In this document: positions 36,596 to 44,519 of the stretch, one piece after another
Layout of the letters: every line of letters starts with the position of its first letter
Position numbering within the stretch: the stretch's first letter is position 1
Assembly: GCA_016721945.1 (NCBI GenBank)
Contig: JADKHC010000011.1
Coordinates: 1-64,000, forward strand
Source of the DNA: Verrucomicrobiota bacterium
Lineage (GTDB): Bacteria; Verrucomicrobiota; Verrucomicrobiia; Opitutales; Opitutaceae
Direction of reading: 5' to 3'
DNA length: 64,000 nucleotides
Notes under the pieces: generated by a model
Seen by the model: the letters and a program-made list of their open reading frames with translations, nothing else
Database searches by the model: none
What the model was told of the DNA's origin: nothing
Program-made: the position numbers and the translations under genes

Positions 36596-37678
36596 ATGAG
36601 TAACGGTCTGAATATCCGTCCGGATGGCGCTCTCGATTTCCTGTCGCTCGGCGCTCTCGTCCATCGCCTCGATCCAGGCATCATTCCTTTTCGCAAGGCG
36701 AACCACTGCGACATCCATGTCAGTGGCGGCGAGTTCAACGTCTCGGCCAACCTCTCCGACTGCTTCCGCCTCAACACGGGCGTGGCCTCCGCGATGGTTG
36801 ACTATCCGATCGGCGATTTGATCGCGGAACGCGTGCGCGCGATGGGCGTGAAACCGTTCTACAAGAAATTCAAACACGACGGCGTGCGCGGCCCGAACAT
36901 GGCCACGGTTTACTCCGATCGCGGTCAGGGCGTGCGCGCTCCGGTGGTGTTCTACAACCGTTCCAACGAAGCGGCCGCCCAGCTCAAGAAGGGCGACTTC
37001 GATTGGGCGCAGATTTTCGGTGCCGGTGTCCGCTGGTTCCATAGCGGCGGTATTTTCTCCGCGCTGTCCGAGACCACCGGCGAACTCATCGTCGAGGCCA
37101 TGAAGGCCGCGAAAGCTGCGGGCGCAATTACGTCGTTCGATCTCAATTACCGCCAGAAACTCTGGGACATCTGGGGCGGCCAATCCAAGGCGCTCGATGT
37201 GCTCGGTCGCATCGTCGAACACGTCGATGTACTCGTCGGCAACGAAGAAGATCTCCAGAAGGGCCTCGGCATCGAGGGTCAAGACGTCGAGTCGAAGTCG
37301 AAGCTCGATCCGGCCGCGTTCTACGCGGTCATCGACAAGGCGGTGAAAAAATTCCCGAACGTGAAGGCCGTCGCCACGACGTTGCGCGAAGTTCACTCGA
37401 CCAATCGTCACACCTGGGGCGCGGTTGCCTGGGTCGGTGGCAAAACCTACCAATCCCCAATGTGCGAGCTCGACGTGGTCGACCGCGTTGGCGGTGGTGA
37501 TGGTTATGCAGCTGGTTTTATCTACGGCCTGCTGAGCGGCGCTTCCGAACAGGAAGCCGTCAACCTCGGCTGGGCGCACGGCGCGCTGCTCACGACCTTC
37601 CCCGGCGACACCACGATGGCGACGGTCGAACAAGTGAAAGCTTTCGCCAAGGGCGGCTCCGCCCGCATCCAGCGCTGA
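36596..37678 (+). CDS. PfkB-family sugar kinase, KdgK-like
   Basis: 360 residues. Opens with LDFLSLGALVHRLDPG, where family members normally have G-E-x-x-x-x-x-P/D; HVSGGEFNVSANLSDCFRLNTGVASAMVDYPIGDL is the N-terminal ribokinase motif, FDLNYRQKLW the mid motif and VDRVGGGDGYAAGFIYGLL the catalytic GxGD region with Asp. Closest in style to 2-dehydro-3-deoxygluconate kinases, which phosphorylate KDG from uronic acid breakdown. A paralogue of similar length lies at 43246-44343. Upstream of a LarA-like gene on the same strand. Substrate inferred from context. Confidence 0.8.
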   Translation: MSNGLNIRPDGALDFLSLGALVHRLDPGIIPFRKANHCDIHVSGGEFNVSANLSDCFRLNTGVASAMVDYPIGDLIAERVRAMGVKPFYKKFKHDGVRGPNMATVYSDRGQGVRAPVVFYNRSNEAAAQLKKGDFDWAQIFGAGVRWFHSGGIFSALSETTGELIVEAMKAAKAAGAITSFDLNYRQKLWDIWGGQSKALDVLGRIVEHVDVLVGNEEDLQKGLGIEGQDVESKSKLDPAAFYAVIDKAVKKFPNVKAVATTLREVHSTNRHTWGAVAWVGGKTYQSPMCELDVVDRVGGGDGYAAGFIYGLLSGASEQEAVNLGWAHGALLTTFPGDTTMATVEQVKAFAKGGSARIQR

Positions 37679-37732
37679 CCCGAACCAGAGGTCAGAAGCC
37701 AGATGCCAGCCACCAGCATTTGAAAACAAACA

Positions 37733-37768
37733 AGACCGCGAGCTTCCACGCTACGCGGTCTTTCTTTT
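37733..37768 (+). terminator. Terminator after the first KdgK-like gene
   Basis: agaccgcg (37733-37740) pairs with cgcggtct (37754-37761), followed by ttctttt. Downstream, acctccgacttctgacttccgacctct (about 37812-37840) is a short repetitive stretch before the LarA-like gene. Confidence 0.8.
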
Positions 37769-37853
37769 GCCCAGCTGGCTTCTTCGCTCAACTTGAACAA
37801 ACTATTCGTCTGACCTCCGACTTCTGACTTCCGACCTCTAAGTCCCTCCTCCC

Positions 37854-39128
37854 ATGCTTTACTTCGAACGCGGCTCCCCCACTGACACACTTTCCATCGA
37901 CGACATGCGCGCTGGCCTCAACGCCGCCCTCGCCAAAATCGGCGTCCGCAAACGTGTACTCGTCATCCCGCCCGACTTCACGCGCTTCCACTCGCAGGCC
38001 GGCATGCTCACGCGCCTCGCCTACGACGCACTGGGCGCGAACCTCACCGATATTTTGCCCGCGCTCGGCACGCACTCGCCGATGACGTCGGAGCAGATTC
38101 ACGAGATGTTTCCTGGCGTGCCCGAGTCGCTTTTCCGCGTACACAACTGGCGCACCGGCATCACGACGGTCGGCACCGTGCCCGCTGAATTCGTGAAGGA
38201 AGTTTCCGAAGGCGCGGTCGATTTCCCCTGGCCCGCGCAAGTGGCAAACCTACTCGCCACCGGCAAACACGACCTCGTGCTTTCCATCGGTCAAGTGGTT
38301 CCCCACGAAGTCATCGGCATGGCGAACTACAACAAAAACATCTTCGTCGGCACCGGCGGTCAGGAAGGCATCAACAAGAGCCATTTCGTCGGCGCCGCTT
38401 ACGGCATGGAGCGCATGATGGGCCGGTCGAACACGCCCGTGCGCAAGATCCTCAACTACGCCGGCGAGAAGTTCACCAGCCACCTGCCCATCGTTTACGT
38501 TCACACCGTCGTCAGCCGCGGCGAGGACGGAAAACTTCATGTGCGCGGCCTCTTCATCGGCGACGATCATGAGGTATTCAACAAGGCAGCGAAACTTTCG
38601 CTAGAGGTAAATTTCCAGATGCTCGACGTGCAGCTAGACAAGGTCGTGGTCTACCTCGATCCGTCGGAATTCAAGAGCACCTGGTTGGGCAATAAAGCGG
38701 TTTACCGCACACGCATGGCGATGGCCGACAAGGGTGAGCTGATCATCCTCGCTCCCGGCTTGAAAGAGTTCGGCGAAGATCACGAAATCGACCGCCTCAT
38801 TAGGAAGTACGGTTATTTCGGCACACCGAAGACACTCGCCAGCACCAAAGCGAACGAAGAGCTGCGCAACAACCTCAGTGCCGCCGCTCACCTGATCCAC
38901 GGTTCAAGCGAAGGGCGTTTCGGGATCACGTACTGCCCCGGCCACCTGACACAGGCCGAGATCGAAGGCGTCGGTTTCAAATATGCCGACCTCAAGACCA
39001 TGACTACGCGGTACAACCCCGAGACCCTCAAAGATGGCTGGAACACCCTGCCTGACGGCGAAAAGATTTATTTCATCTCGAATCCCGCTCTCGGCCTTTG
39101 GGCCTACCGTGGCCGCTTCGAAAACTAA
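37854..39128 (+). CDS. LarA-like nickel-pincer racemase/epimerase family protein (DUF2088)
   Basis: 424 residues. VLVIPPDFTRFHSQAG (residues 36-50) holds the D-x-T-R motif, LGTHSPMTSEQI (71-82) the G-T-H motif, and VLSIGQVVPHEVIGMANYNKNIFVGTGGQEGINKSHFVG (~141-180) the His/Lys region which in LarA binds the nickel-pincer nucleotide. LarA interconverts lactate enantiomers. Many homologues act on sugar acids such as gluconate. Placement between two KdgK-like kinases favours a sugar-acid epimerase. The larB/C/E genes that make the cofactor are not in the window, so they would have to lie elsewhere. Confidence 0.85.
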   Translation: MLYFERGSPTDTLSIDDMRAGLNAALAKIGVRKRVLVIPPDFTRFHSQAGMLTRLAYDALGANLTDILPALGTHSPMTSEQIHEMFPGVPESLFRVHNWRTGITTVGTVPAEFVKEVSEGAVDFPWPAQVANLLATGKHDLVLSIGQVVPHEVIGMANYNKNIFVGTGGQEGINKSHFVGAAYGMERMMGRSNTPVRKILNYAGEKFTSHLPIVYVHTVVSRGEDGKLHVRGLFIGDDHEVFNKAAKLSLEVNFQMLDVQLDKVVVYLDPSEFKSTWLGNKAVYRTRMAMADKGELIILAPGLKEFGEDHEIDRLIRKYGYFGTPKTLASTKANEELRNNLSAAAHLIHGSSEGRFGITYCPGHLTQAEIEGVGFKYADLKTMTTRYNPETLKDGWNTLPDGEKIYFISNPALGLWAYRGRFEN

Positions 39129-39151
39129 GCCGATCAACGAGTTCTAATACC

Positions 39152-39185
39152 AGCGCCGTCCGTTTCTGGGCGGCGTTTGTTTATA
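39152..39185 (+). terminator. Terminator after the LarA-like gene
   Basis: cgccgtcc (39154-39161) pairs with gggcggcg (39168-39175), followed by tttgttta. The remaining bases to 39344 hold no gene. Confidence 0.7.
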
Positions 39186-39344
39186 CCTAAAACCCAAGGC
39201 AGGAGAACCCGGGTGTTGATCGGGTAAGCTCCTCAACTGCTAGAGGATTGCGCCGATATTAGGTGGGAGTATTCTCGCTCAACTTCCTAGTTTATTCATC
39301 GTGTACTCATTCCGGTGCGCGTAGCACCGCCTCACTCCCCCTAA

Positions 39345-41579
39345 ATGTCTGCCGCCGAAAAAAACCGCCGCATCCTCATCATCGATGATAATCATGCCAT
39401 CCACGATGATTTCATCAGGATACTCCGGCCGCGCGACGAATCGCACAAAGGGCTCGAAGCACTCGAAACCGAACTCTTCGGCGAGCCCACGGGCGGAAAA
39501 TCAGTTGAAGAGAATTTCTATCACCTCGATTCCGCCTATCAGGGAACGGAAGGTATCGAAAAAGTCACCAAGTCCCTCGCCGACGGTAAGCCCTATTCCA
39601 TGGCCTTCGTCGATGTGCGCATGCCGCCAGGCATCGACGGTGTGGAAGCGCTGGAACAGATCTGGAAAATCGACCCCGACCTGCAGGCCGTGCTCTGCAC
39701 CGCGTACTCCGATTACTCCTGGGAAGAGGTTATAAAACGCCTCGGCATGAGCGACCGCCTGCTCATCCTGAAAAAACCTTTCGACAACATCGAGGTGCGC
39801 CAGATGGCCAACACCCTCACAGAAAAATGGTCGCTGCTTCAGCAAACGCGCCTCCGCATGCAAAACCTCGAGCAGTCCGTGGCCACACGCACCTCCGAGC
39901 TCATGGAGACAAACCGGCGCCTCTCTTCCGAAATCATCGAAAGAACCAATATCGAGGTCGAACTCCTCAAAGCCAAGGAAGCCGCTGAAGGCGCCAACTA
40001 CGCGAAAAGCATGTTCCTCGCGAACATGAGCCACGAAGTGCGCACCCCGCTGAACGGCATCATCGGCATGGGCGATCTGCTGCTCCAGACCGATCTCTCG
40101 AACCTCCAGCGCGATTTCGTCAAGACACTCTGCAACAGCGGCGAAGCCCTGCTCACCGTGGTCAACGAGATCCTCGATTTCTCTAAGATCGAGGCGGGCA
40201 AAGTCGTCCTCGAAAAAATAGATTTCACCCTCGCCGACGTCGTTAACACCGCGCTCGACCTCCAGGCTCAACCCGCCGCCACCAAGAAACTTGAGCTCGC
40301 CTGCCTCGTCGAGTCCGAGGTTCCGGCCCGCCTCCATGGCGACCCCACTCGCCTGCGCCAAATCCTGTTCAACCTCCTGGGCAACGCCGTGAAATTCACC
40401 GATCAGGGCGAAGTTTTTCTTCACATCTCGCTCGTGAAGTTCAGCGAGCACGATTACACCGTGCGTTTCGAGGTCTCCGACACCGGCATTGGTATCTCGC
40501 AAAAGGTTCAGGAAATTCTTTTCCAGCCCTTCACCCAAGGCGACAACTCCACCAGCCGTCGCTACGGCGGCACCGGCCTCGGACTCGCCATCTGCAAACG
40601 CCTCATCGAGATGATGGATGGCGAAGTCGGCGTTGTTGGCGAACCAGGTAAAGGAAGTAAATTCTGGTTCACCGCCCGCCTCGAACGCGCCCAGCCCGCC
40701 CCGCCCAGCACCGCGCCTTTCCCCATCCCCTTAAAACGCGCGCTGATCGTCGACGATAACGAAACCAACCGCAAAGTCCTCCATCACCAGCTCACTCATC
40801 GTCAGATCGCCCACGACTCCGTCGACAGTGGCCCCGCCGCCCTCTCCGCCCTCCGCCACGCCTACCTGGAAGACATGGCCTACGACCTCGTGCTACTCGA
40901 TTATCACATGCCTGACATGGACGGCCTGGCTGTCGCCGCCGCCATCGCCGCTCTGCCCGAGATACCGCAGCCCAAGATGATTCTCATCACTTCGCTCGGC
41001 GACCAGCTCACTGCGGACCAACTCCGCAAATACCACCTCTCCGCCTGCCTGCTCAAGCCCGTCAAACCCGCCTCTCTCTTCCGGACCATCACCGACACGA
41101 TGGCTCCCGGATCCCTCAAAGCCGAACTGGTAGAAACCGCCACGATTAACACCCGGTCCGACACCCCGGTGAGCATTCTCGTCGTCGACGACAACCCCAT
41201 CAACCGCACCGTAACCGGCCACCAGCTCCAACGCCTCGGCTACACCGCCGACTTCGCCCATGACGGCAAGCTGGCCATCCAGGCGCTGGAACGTAAACCC
41301 TACGACATCGTTTTCATGGACGAACAGATGCCCGTGATGGACGGCATCGAGGCCACCAAAATCATTCGCCAGGCCCAAGCCTCCGGCGACACCCGCTTCT
41401 ATCGTCACCTGCGTATCATCGCGCTAACCGCCAACGCCCTGCCCTCCGAACGTGAACGTTTGCTAGAGGCCGGCATGGATGACTACCTCTCAAAACCAGT
41501 TACCATCGCCGGCATCCGCGAAGCCCTTCATCGCAATATCGACGCCATCAATCACCCGAACCGTCCACCGCAACCATGA
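39345..41579 (+). CDS. Hybrid sensor kinase: receiver - HisKA/HATPase - receiver - receiver
   Basis: 744-residue soluble protein without transmembrane segments. N-terminal receiver (RILIIDDNHAIHDDF... MAFVDVRMPPGIDG), coiled linker, HisKA with FLANMSHEVRTPLNG (His near 228), HATPase with NLLGNAVKFTD, VSDTGIGIS and YGGTGLGLAICKRL, a second receiver (RALIVDDNETNRKVL... LVLLDYHMPDMDG) and a third (SILVVDDNPINRTV... IVFMDEQMPVMDGIEA... MDDYLSKPV). The start-domain receiver means its input is probably phosphate from another kinase. Its stop overlaps the next kinase gene by 4 bases (ATGA), so the two are co-translated and likely form one signalling path. Confidence 0.93.
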   Translation: MSAAEKNRRILIIDDNHAIHDDFIRILRPRDESHKGLEALETELFGEPTGGKSVEENFYHLDSAYQGTEGIEKVTKSLADGKPYSMAFVDVRMPPGIDGVEALEQIWKIDPDLQAVLCTAYSDYSWEEVIKRLGMSDRLLILKKPFDNIEVRQMANTLTEKWSLLQQTRLRMQNLEQSVATRTSELMETNRRLSSEIIERTNIEVELLKAKEAAEGANYAKSMFLANMSHEVRTPLNGIIGMGDLLLQTDLSNLQRDFVKTLCNSGEALLTVVNEILDFSKIEAGKVVLEKIDFTLADVVNTALDLQAQPAATKKLELACLVESEVPARLHGDPTRLRQILFNLLGNAVKFTDQGEVFLHISLVKFSEHDYTVRFEVSDTGIGISQKVQEILFQPFTQGDNSTSRRYGGTGLGLAICKRLIEMMDGEVGVVGEPGKGSKFWFTARLERAQPAPPSTAPFPIPLKRALIVDDNETNRKVLHHQLTHRQIAHDSVDSGPAALSALRHAYLEDMAYDLVLLDYHMPDMDGLAVAAAIAALPEIPQPKMILITSLGDQLTADQLRKYHLSACLLKPVKPASLFRTITDTMAPGSLKAELVETATINTRSDTPVSILVVDDNPINRTVTGHQLQRLGYTADFAHDGKLAIQALERKPYDIVFMDEQMPVMDGIEATKIIRQAQASGDTRFYRHLRIIALTANALPSERERLLEAGMDDYLSKPVTIAGIREALHRNIDAINHPNRPPQP

Positions 41580-42958
41580 GCCTGCCCGTCATACCCCAAG
41601 CCCTCGCCCCCCATTCTACGCCGACATCTGCCTCCGGCTCCCCGATCCCCAATCTGGAAAACCTGCTGCTCAGCGCCTTCCTCGAAAACATCCCCGACAA
41701 TATCTATTTCAAGGATCTGCAATCGCGCTTCATCACCGTCAGCAGCGCCATGGCGCGGCGACATCAAAAAAACGTCGGGGACTATATTGGCAAAACCGAC
41801 TTCGATTTCTTCTCCGAAGAACACGCCCGCCACGCTTTCAACGATGAGCAGGCCATCATGCTCTCCGGCGAACCCCTCTTGGAAAAACTGGAAAAGGAAA
41901 CCTGGCCCGACGGCAGCATCTCTTGGGTTGTCACCAACAAACTTCCCTGGCGTGACCAGCAAGGCAAAGTCATCGGCACCTTCGGCATGAGTCGCGATGT
42001 CACCAAGACCGTCGAAACCCAAAAAGCCCTCGAAGAATCCAACCGTCAGCTCATGGAAGCCACCCGACAGGCCGGCATGGCCGAGGTGGCCACCGGCGTC
42101 CTTCACAACGTCGGCAACGTCCTCACCAGCATTAACGTCACCGCCAATCTCATCTCCGACCGCTACCGCGATTCCAAAGTCACCAGCATTTTCAAAGTGT
42201 GCGGCCTCCTGCGCGAACACTCCGCCGACCTCGGAGGCTTCTTCACCAAAGATCCCCGCGCCGCCAAACTCCCCGGCTACCTCGAAGGCTTGGCCAACAA
42301 TCTCGACAAGGAACGCGTCGATACAATGGGCGACCTCTCTACGCTCCTAAAAAGCATCGACCACATCAAAGACATCATCTGGATGCAGCAAAGCTACGCC
42401 TCTGTGGCCGGCCTGGTCGAACCACTCTCTCCCTCCGAAACGATCGAGGATGCGATCAAGCTCAGCAACAACGCCCTCCAGCGCCACAACGTCCACGTCG
42501 AAAAACAATTCGCCCCGACCCCTGCTGCCCGCGCCGAACGCCACAAGGTTCTCCAGATTCTGGTCAACCTCATCAGCAACGCGAAAAAGGCCATGGACTG
42601 CAAAGAACCCTCCCAGCGCCGGATGCTGCTGCGGGTTGAAAACGGCCCCGCCGAAAGTATCCTGATCAAAGTCGTCGACAACGGCATCGGCATCCCTCCG
42701 GAAAATCTCACGAAAATCTTCTCCCACGGCTTCACCACGCGCAAAGACGGCCACGGCTTCGGCCTCCACTCCAGCGCCCTCGCCGCCAAACAAATGGGCG
42801 GCGCGCTTCACGCCGCGAGCGATGGCGTCGGCCGTGGTGCGACCTTCACCCTCTCCCTTCCACGCTGGACTGATGCCAAACCCGGCACCACGCCCCCGAT
42901 GAAATTGCCCGAAGACTGCTTCGGCACCGACGCACCCCGGCCCCCCGACCAAGTGTAA
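41576..42958 (+). CDS. PAS-domain sensor histidine kinase
   Basis: 460 residues, no transmembrane helix. PAS domain at ~20-150 (FLENIPDNIYFKDLQSRFITVSSAMARRHQKNVGDYIGKTDFDFF... PDGSISWVVTNKLPWRDQQGKVIGTFGMSRDVT). The phosphoacceptor region reads TGVLHNVGNVLTSIN, an H-N-V-G-N variant common in one HisKA subfamily. HATPase motifs: ILVNLISNAKKAMD, VDNGIGI and KDGHGFGLHSSALAAKQMGG. ATG overlaps the stop of the preceding hybrid kinase, whose N-terminal receiver is a plausible phosphate acceptor for it. Confidence 0.92.
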   Translation: MSLPVIPQALAPHSTPTSASGSPIPNLENLLLSAFLENIPDNIYFKDLQSRFITVSSAMARRHQKNVGDYIGKTDFDFFSEEHARHAFNDEQAIMLSGEPLLEKLEKETWPDGSISWVVTNKLPWRDQQGKVIGTFGMSRDVTKTVETQKALEESNRQLMEATRQAGMAEVATGVLHNVGNVLTSINVTANLISDRYRDSKVTSIFKVCGLLREHSADLGGFFTKDPRAAKLPGYLEGLANNLDKERVDTMGDLSTLLKSIDHIKDIIWMQQSYASVAGLVEPLSPSETIEDAIKLSNNALQRHNVHVEKQFAPTPAARAERHKVLQILVNLISNAKKAMDCKEPSQRRMLLRVENGPAESILIKVVDNGIGIPPENLTKIFSHGFTTRKDGHGFGLHSSALAAKQMGGALHAASDGVGRGATFTLSLPRWTDAKPGTTPPMKLPEDCFGTDAPRPPDQV

Positions 42959-42973
42959 AACCAGGCCGGCAGC

Positions 42974-43130
42974 ACTAAACCGTAACCACATAATAGATCC
43001 AGGACTTTCAGTGCAGAACGGCGTGCCGTGGTGGAGCCCGATGTCCCCATCGGGCTTGATCGGAGACGCTCTACAACCAGCCCGTTAGGGACAACGGGCT
43101 CCACCCGCTACAGCATGCTTACGGCCAAAA
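42974..43130. repeat. Degenerate copy of the MITE-like element
   Basis: Core gtggagcccgatgtccccatcgggcttgatcgg at 43031-43063 and agcccgttagggacaacgggctccacc, as in the element at 48771-48926. The outer ends (ctaaaccgtaacc... / ...catgcttacggcc) are diverged from the full copies. Confidence 0.65.
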
Positions 43131-43245
43131 AAATCGGCCATCCAGGCTCGTCGCAGACTAAAGTCCTGATACGGACACCTGTCTAGGTCACCTATTGACT
43201 GCCCCGTCGGCTTTCGCTCCGATGGCGTTCCCTCTTTCCCACATC

Positions 43246-44343
43246 ATGAGCCTGAAAATCAAATCCGCCAACGAATGTAAATTCGACCAGATCTCGCTCG
43301 GCGAGGTCATGCTCCGCCTCGATCCAGGCGAAGGCCGCGTACGCACCGCCCGTGAGTTCAAACTCTGGGAAGGCGGCGGCGAGTACAACACCTCGCGCGG
43401 TCTGCGCAAATGCTTCGGCCTACGCACCGCCGTCTGCACCGCTTTCGTCGATAACGAAGTCGGCCACCTCGTCGAAGACTTCATCATGCAGGGCGGCGTC
43501 GCCACCGACTTCATCAAGTGGCGCGAAGACGACGGCATCGGCCGCTCCGTCCGCAACGGTCTCAACTTCACCGAACGCGGCTTCGGCATCCGTGGCGCCG
43601 TCGGCGTTCCCGACCGCGGCAACACCGCTGCCTCGCAGCTCAAGCCCGGCGATTTCGATTGGGAAAATATTTTCGGCAAACAAGGCGTTCGCTGGCTCCA
43701 CACTGGCGGCATCTTCGCCGCGCTCTCCGAGACGACCGCGCAGATCACGATCGAGGCCGTCAAGGCCGCCAACAAGTACGGCACGATCGTCAGCTACGAC
43801 CTCAACTATCGACCATCGCTATGGAAATCCATCGGCGGCCTCAAGAAAGCCCAGGAGGTTAATCGCGAGATCGCGAAGTACGTCGACGTCATGATCGGCA
43901 ACGAAGAAGATTTCACCGCCTCGCTCGGCTTCGAGGTCAAAGGCGTCGATCACAACATCTCCAAAATCGAAACTGATGCCTTCAAGGCCATGATCGAGAC
44001 CGCCGTGAAGGAATTCCCGAACTTCAAAGTCGCCGCCACCACCCTCCGCCGCGTCATCACCGCGACGAAGAACGACTGGAGCGCGATCCTCTGGCACGAC
44101 GGCAAGTTCCACGAGAGCCGCCAGTACCCGGAACTCGAAATTCTCGACCGCGTCGGCGGCGGTGACAGCTTTGCCTCCGGCGTTCAGTTCGGCTTCCTAA
44201 CCTTCAACGACGCCCAGAAGGCTGTCGAATACGGCGCAGCCCACGGCGCCCTGGCCTCCACGACTCCTGGCGACACCTCGATGGCCACCCGCAAGGAAGT
44301 CGAAAAGACCATGGGTGGCGGCGGCGCCCGCGTCGTCCGCTAA
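43246..44343 (+). CDS. PfkB-family sugar kinase, KdgK-like (paralogue)
   Basis: 365 residues with the ATG at 43246 (MSLKIKSANECKFDQISLGEVMLRLDPGEGR). LWEGGGEYNTSRGLRKCFGLRTAVCTAFVDNEVGHLVEDFI is the N-terminal sugar-binding motif and EILDRVGGGDSFASGVQFGFL the catalytic region. FDLNYRP appears as YDLNYRPSLW. It has the canonical SLGEVMLRLDPG start that the kinase at 36596 has lost (LGALVHRLDPG), so this is probably the true 2-keto-3-deoxygluconate kinase and the other a diverged copy. Terminator follows at 44413. Confidence 0.85.
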   Translation: MSLKIKSANECKFDQISLGEVMLRLDPGEGRVRTAREFKLWEGGGEYNTSRGLRKCFGLRTAVCTAFVDNEVGHLVEDFIMQGGVATDFIKWREDDGIGRSVRNGLNFTERGFGIRGAVGVPDRGNTAASQLKPGDFDWENIFGKQGVRWLHTGGIFAALSETTAQITIEAVKAANKYGTIVSYDLNYRPSLWKSIGGLKKAQEVNREIAKYVDVMIGNEEDFTASLGFEVKGVDHNISKIETDAFKAMIETAVKEFPNFKVAATTLRRVITATKNDWSAILWHDGKFHESRQYPELEILDRVGGGDSFASGVQFGFLTFNDAQKAVEYGAAHGALASTTPGDTSMATRKEVEKTMGGGGARVVR

Positions 44344-44370
44344 GAAAAACAACCTGAAGGAAACGCCTCA

Positions 44371-44410
44371 TTTTTCTTTCTCGTTCTCTTTATCCTTCTC
44401 TTTCTCCCCT
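44371..44410. repeat. Pyrimidine-rich interspersed repeat
   Basis: tttttctttctcgttctctttatccttctctttctcc, also present with small changes at 54845-54885 and inside the gene at 60255 (60269-60307). Confidence 0.6.
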
Positions 44411-44412
44411 CC

Positions 44413-44440
44413 ACCCGGGCTTCATCGCCCGGGTTTTTTC
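44413..44440 (+). terminator. Terminator after the second KdgK-like gene
   Basis: acccgggc (44413-44420) pairs with gcccgggt (44427-44434), then ttttttc. Confidence 0.9.
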
Positions 44441-44519
44441 GTGTCGGTGCATTAACCGTTAGGATGCGGACTTGTGTCTGCATTGGTTCCGGGCATTAAT
44501 GACCACGTTCTTGTTTGGG

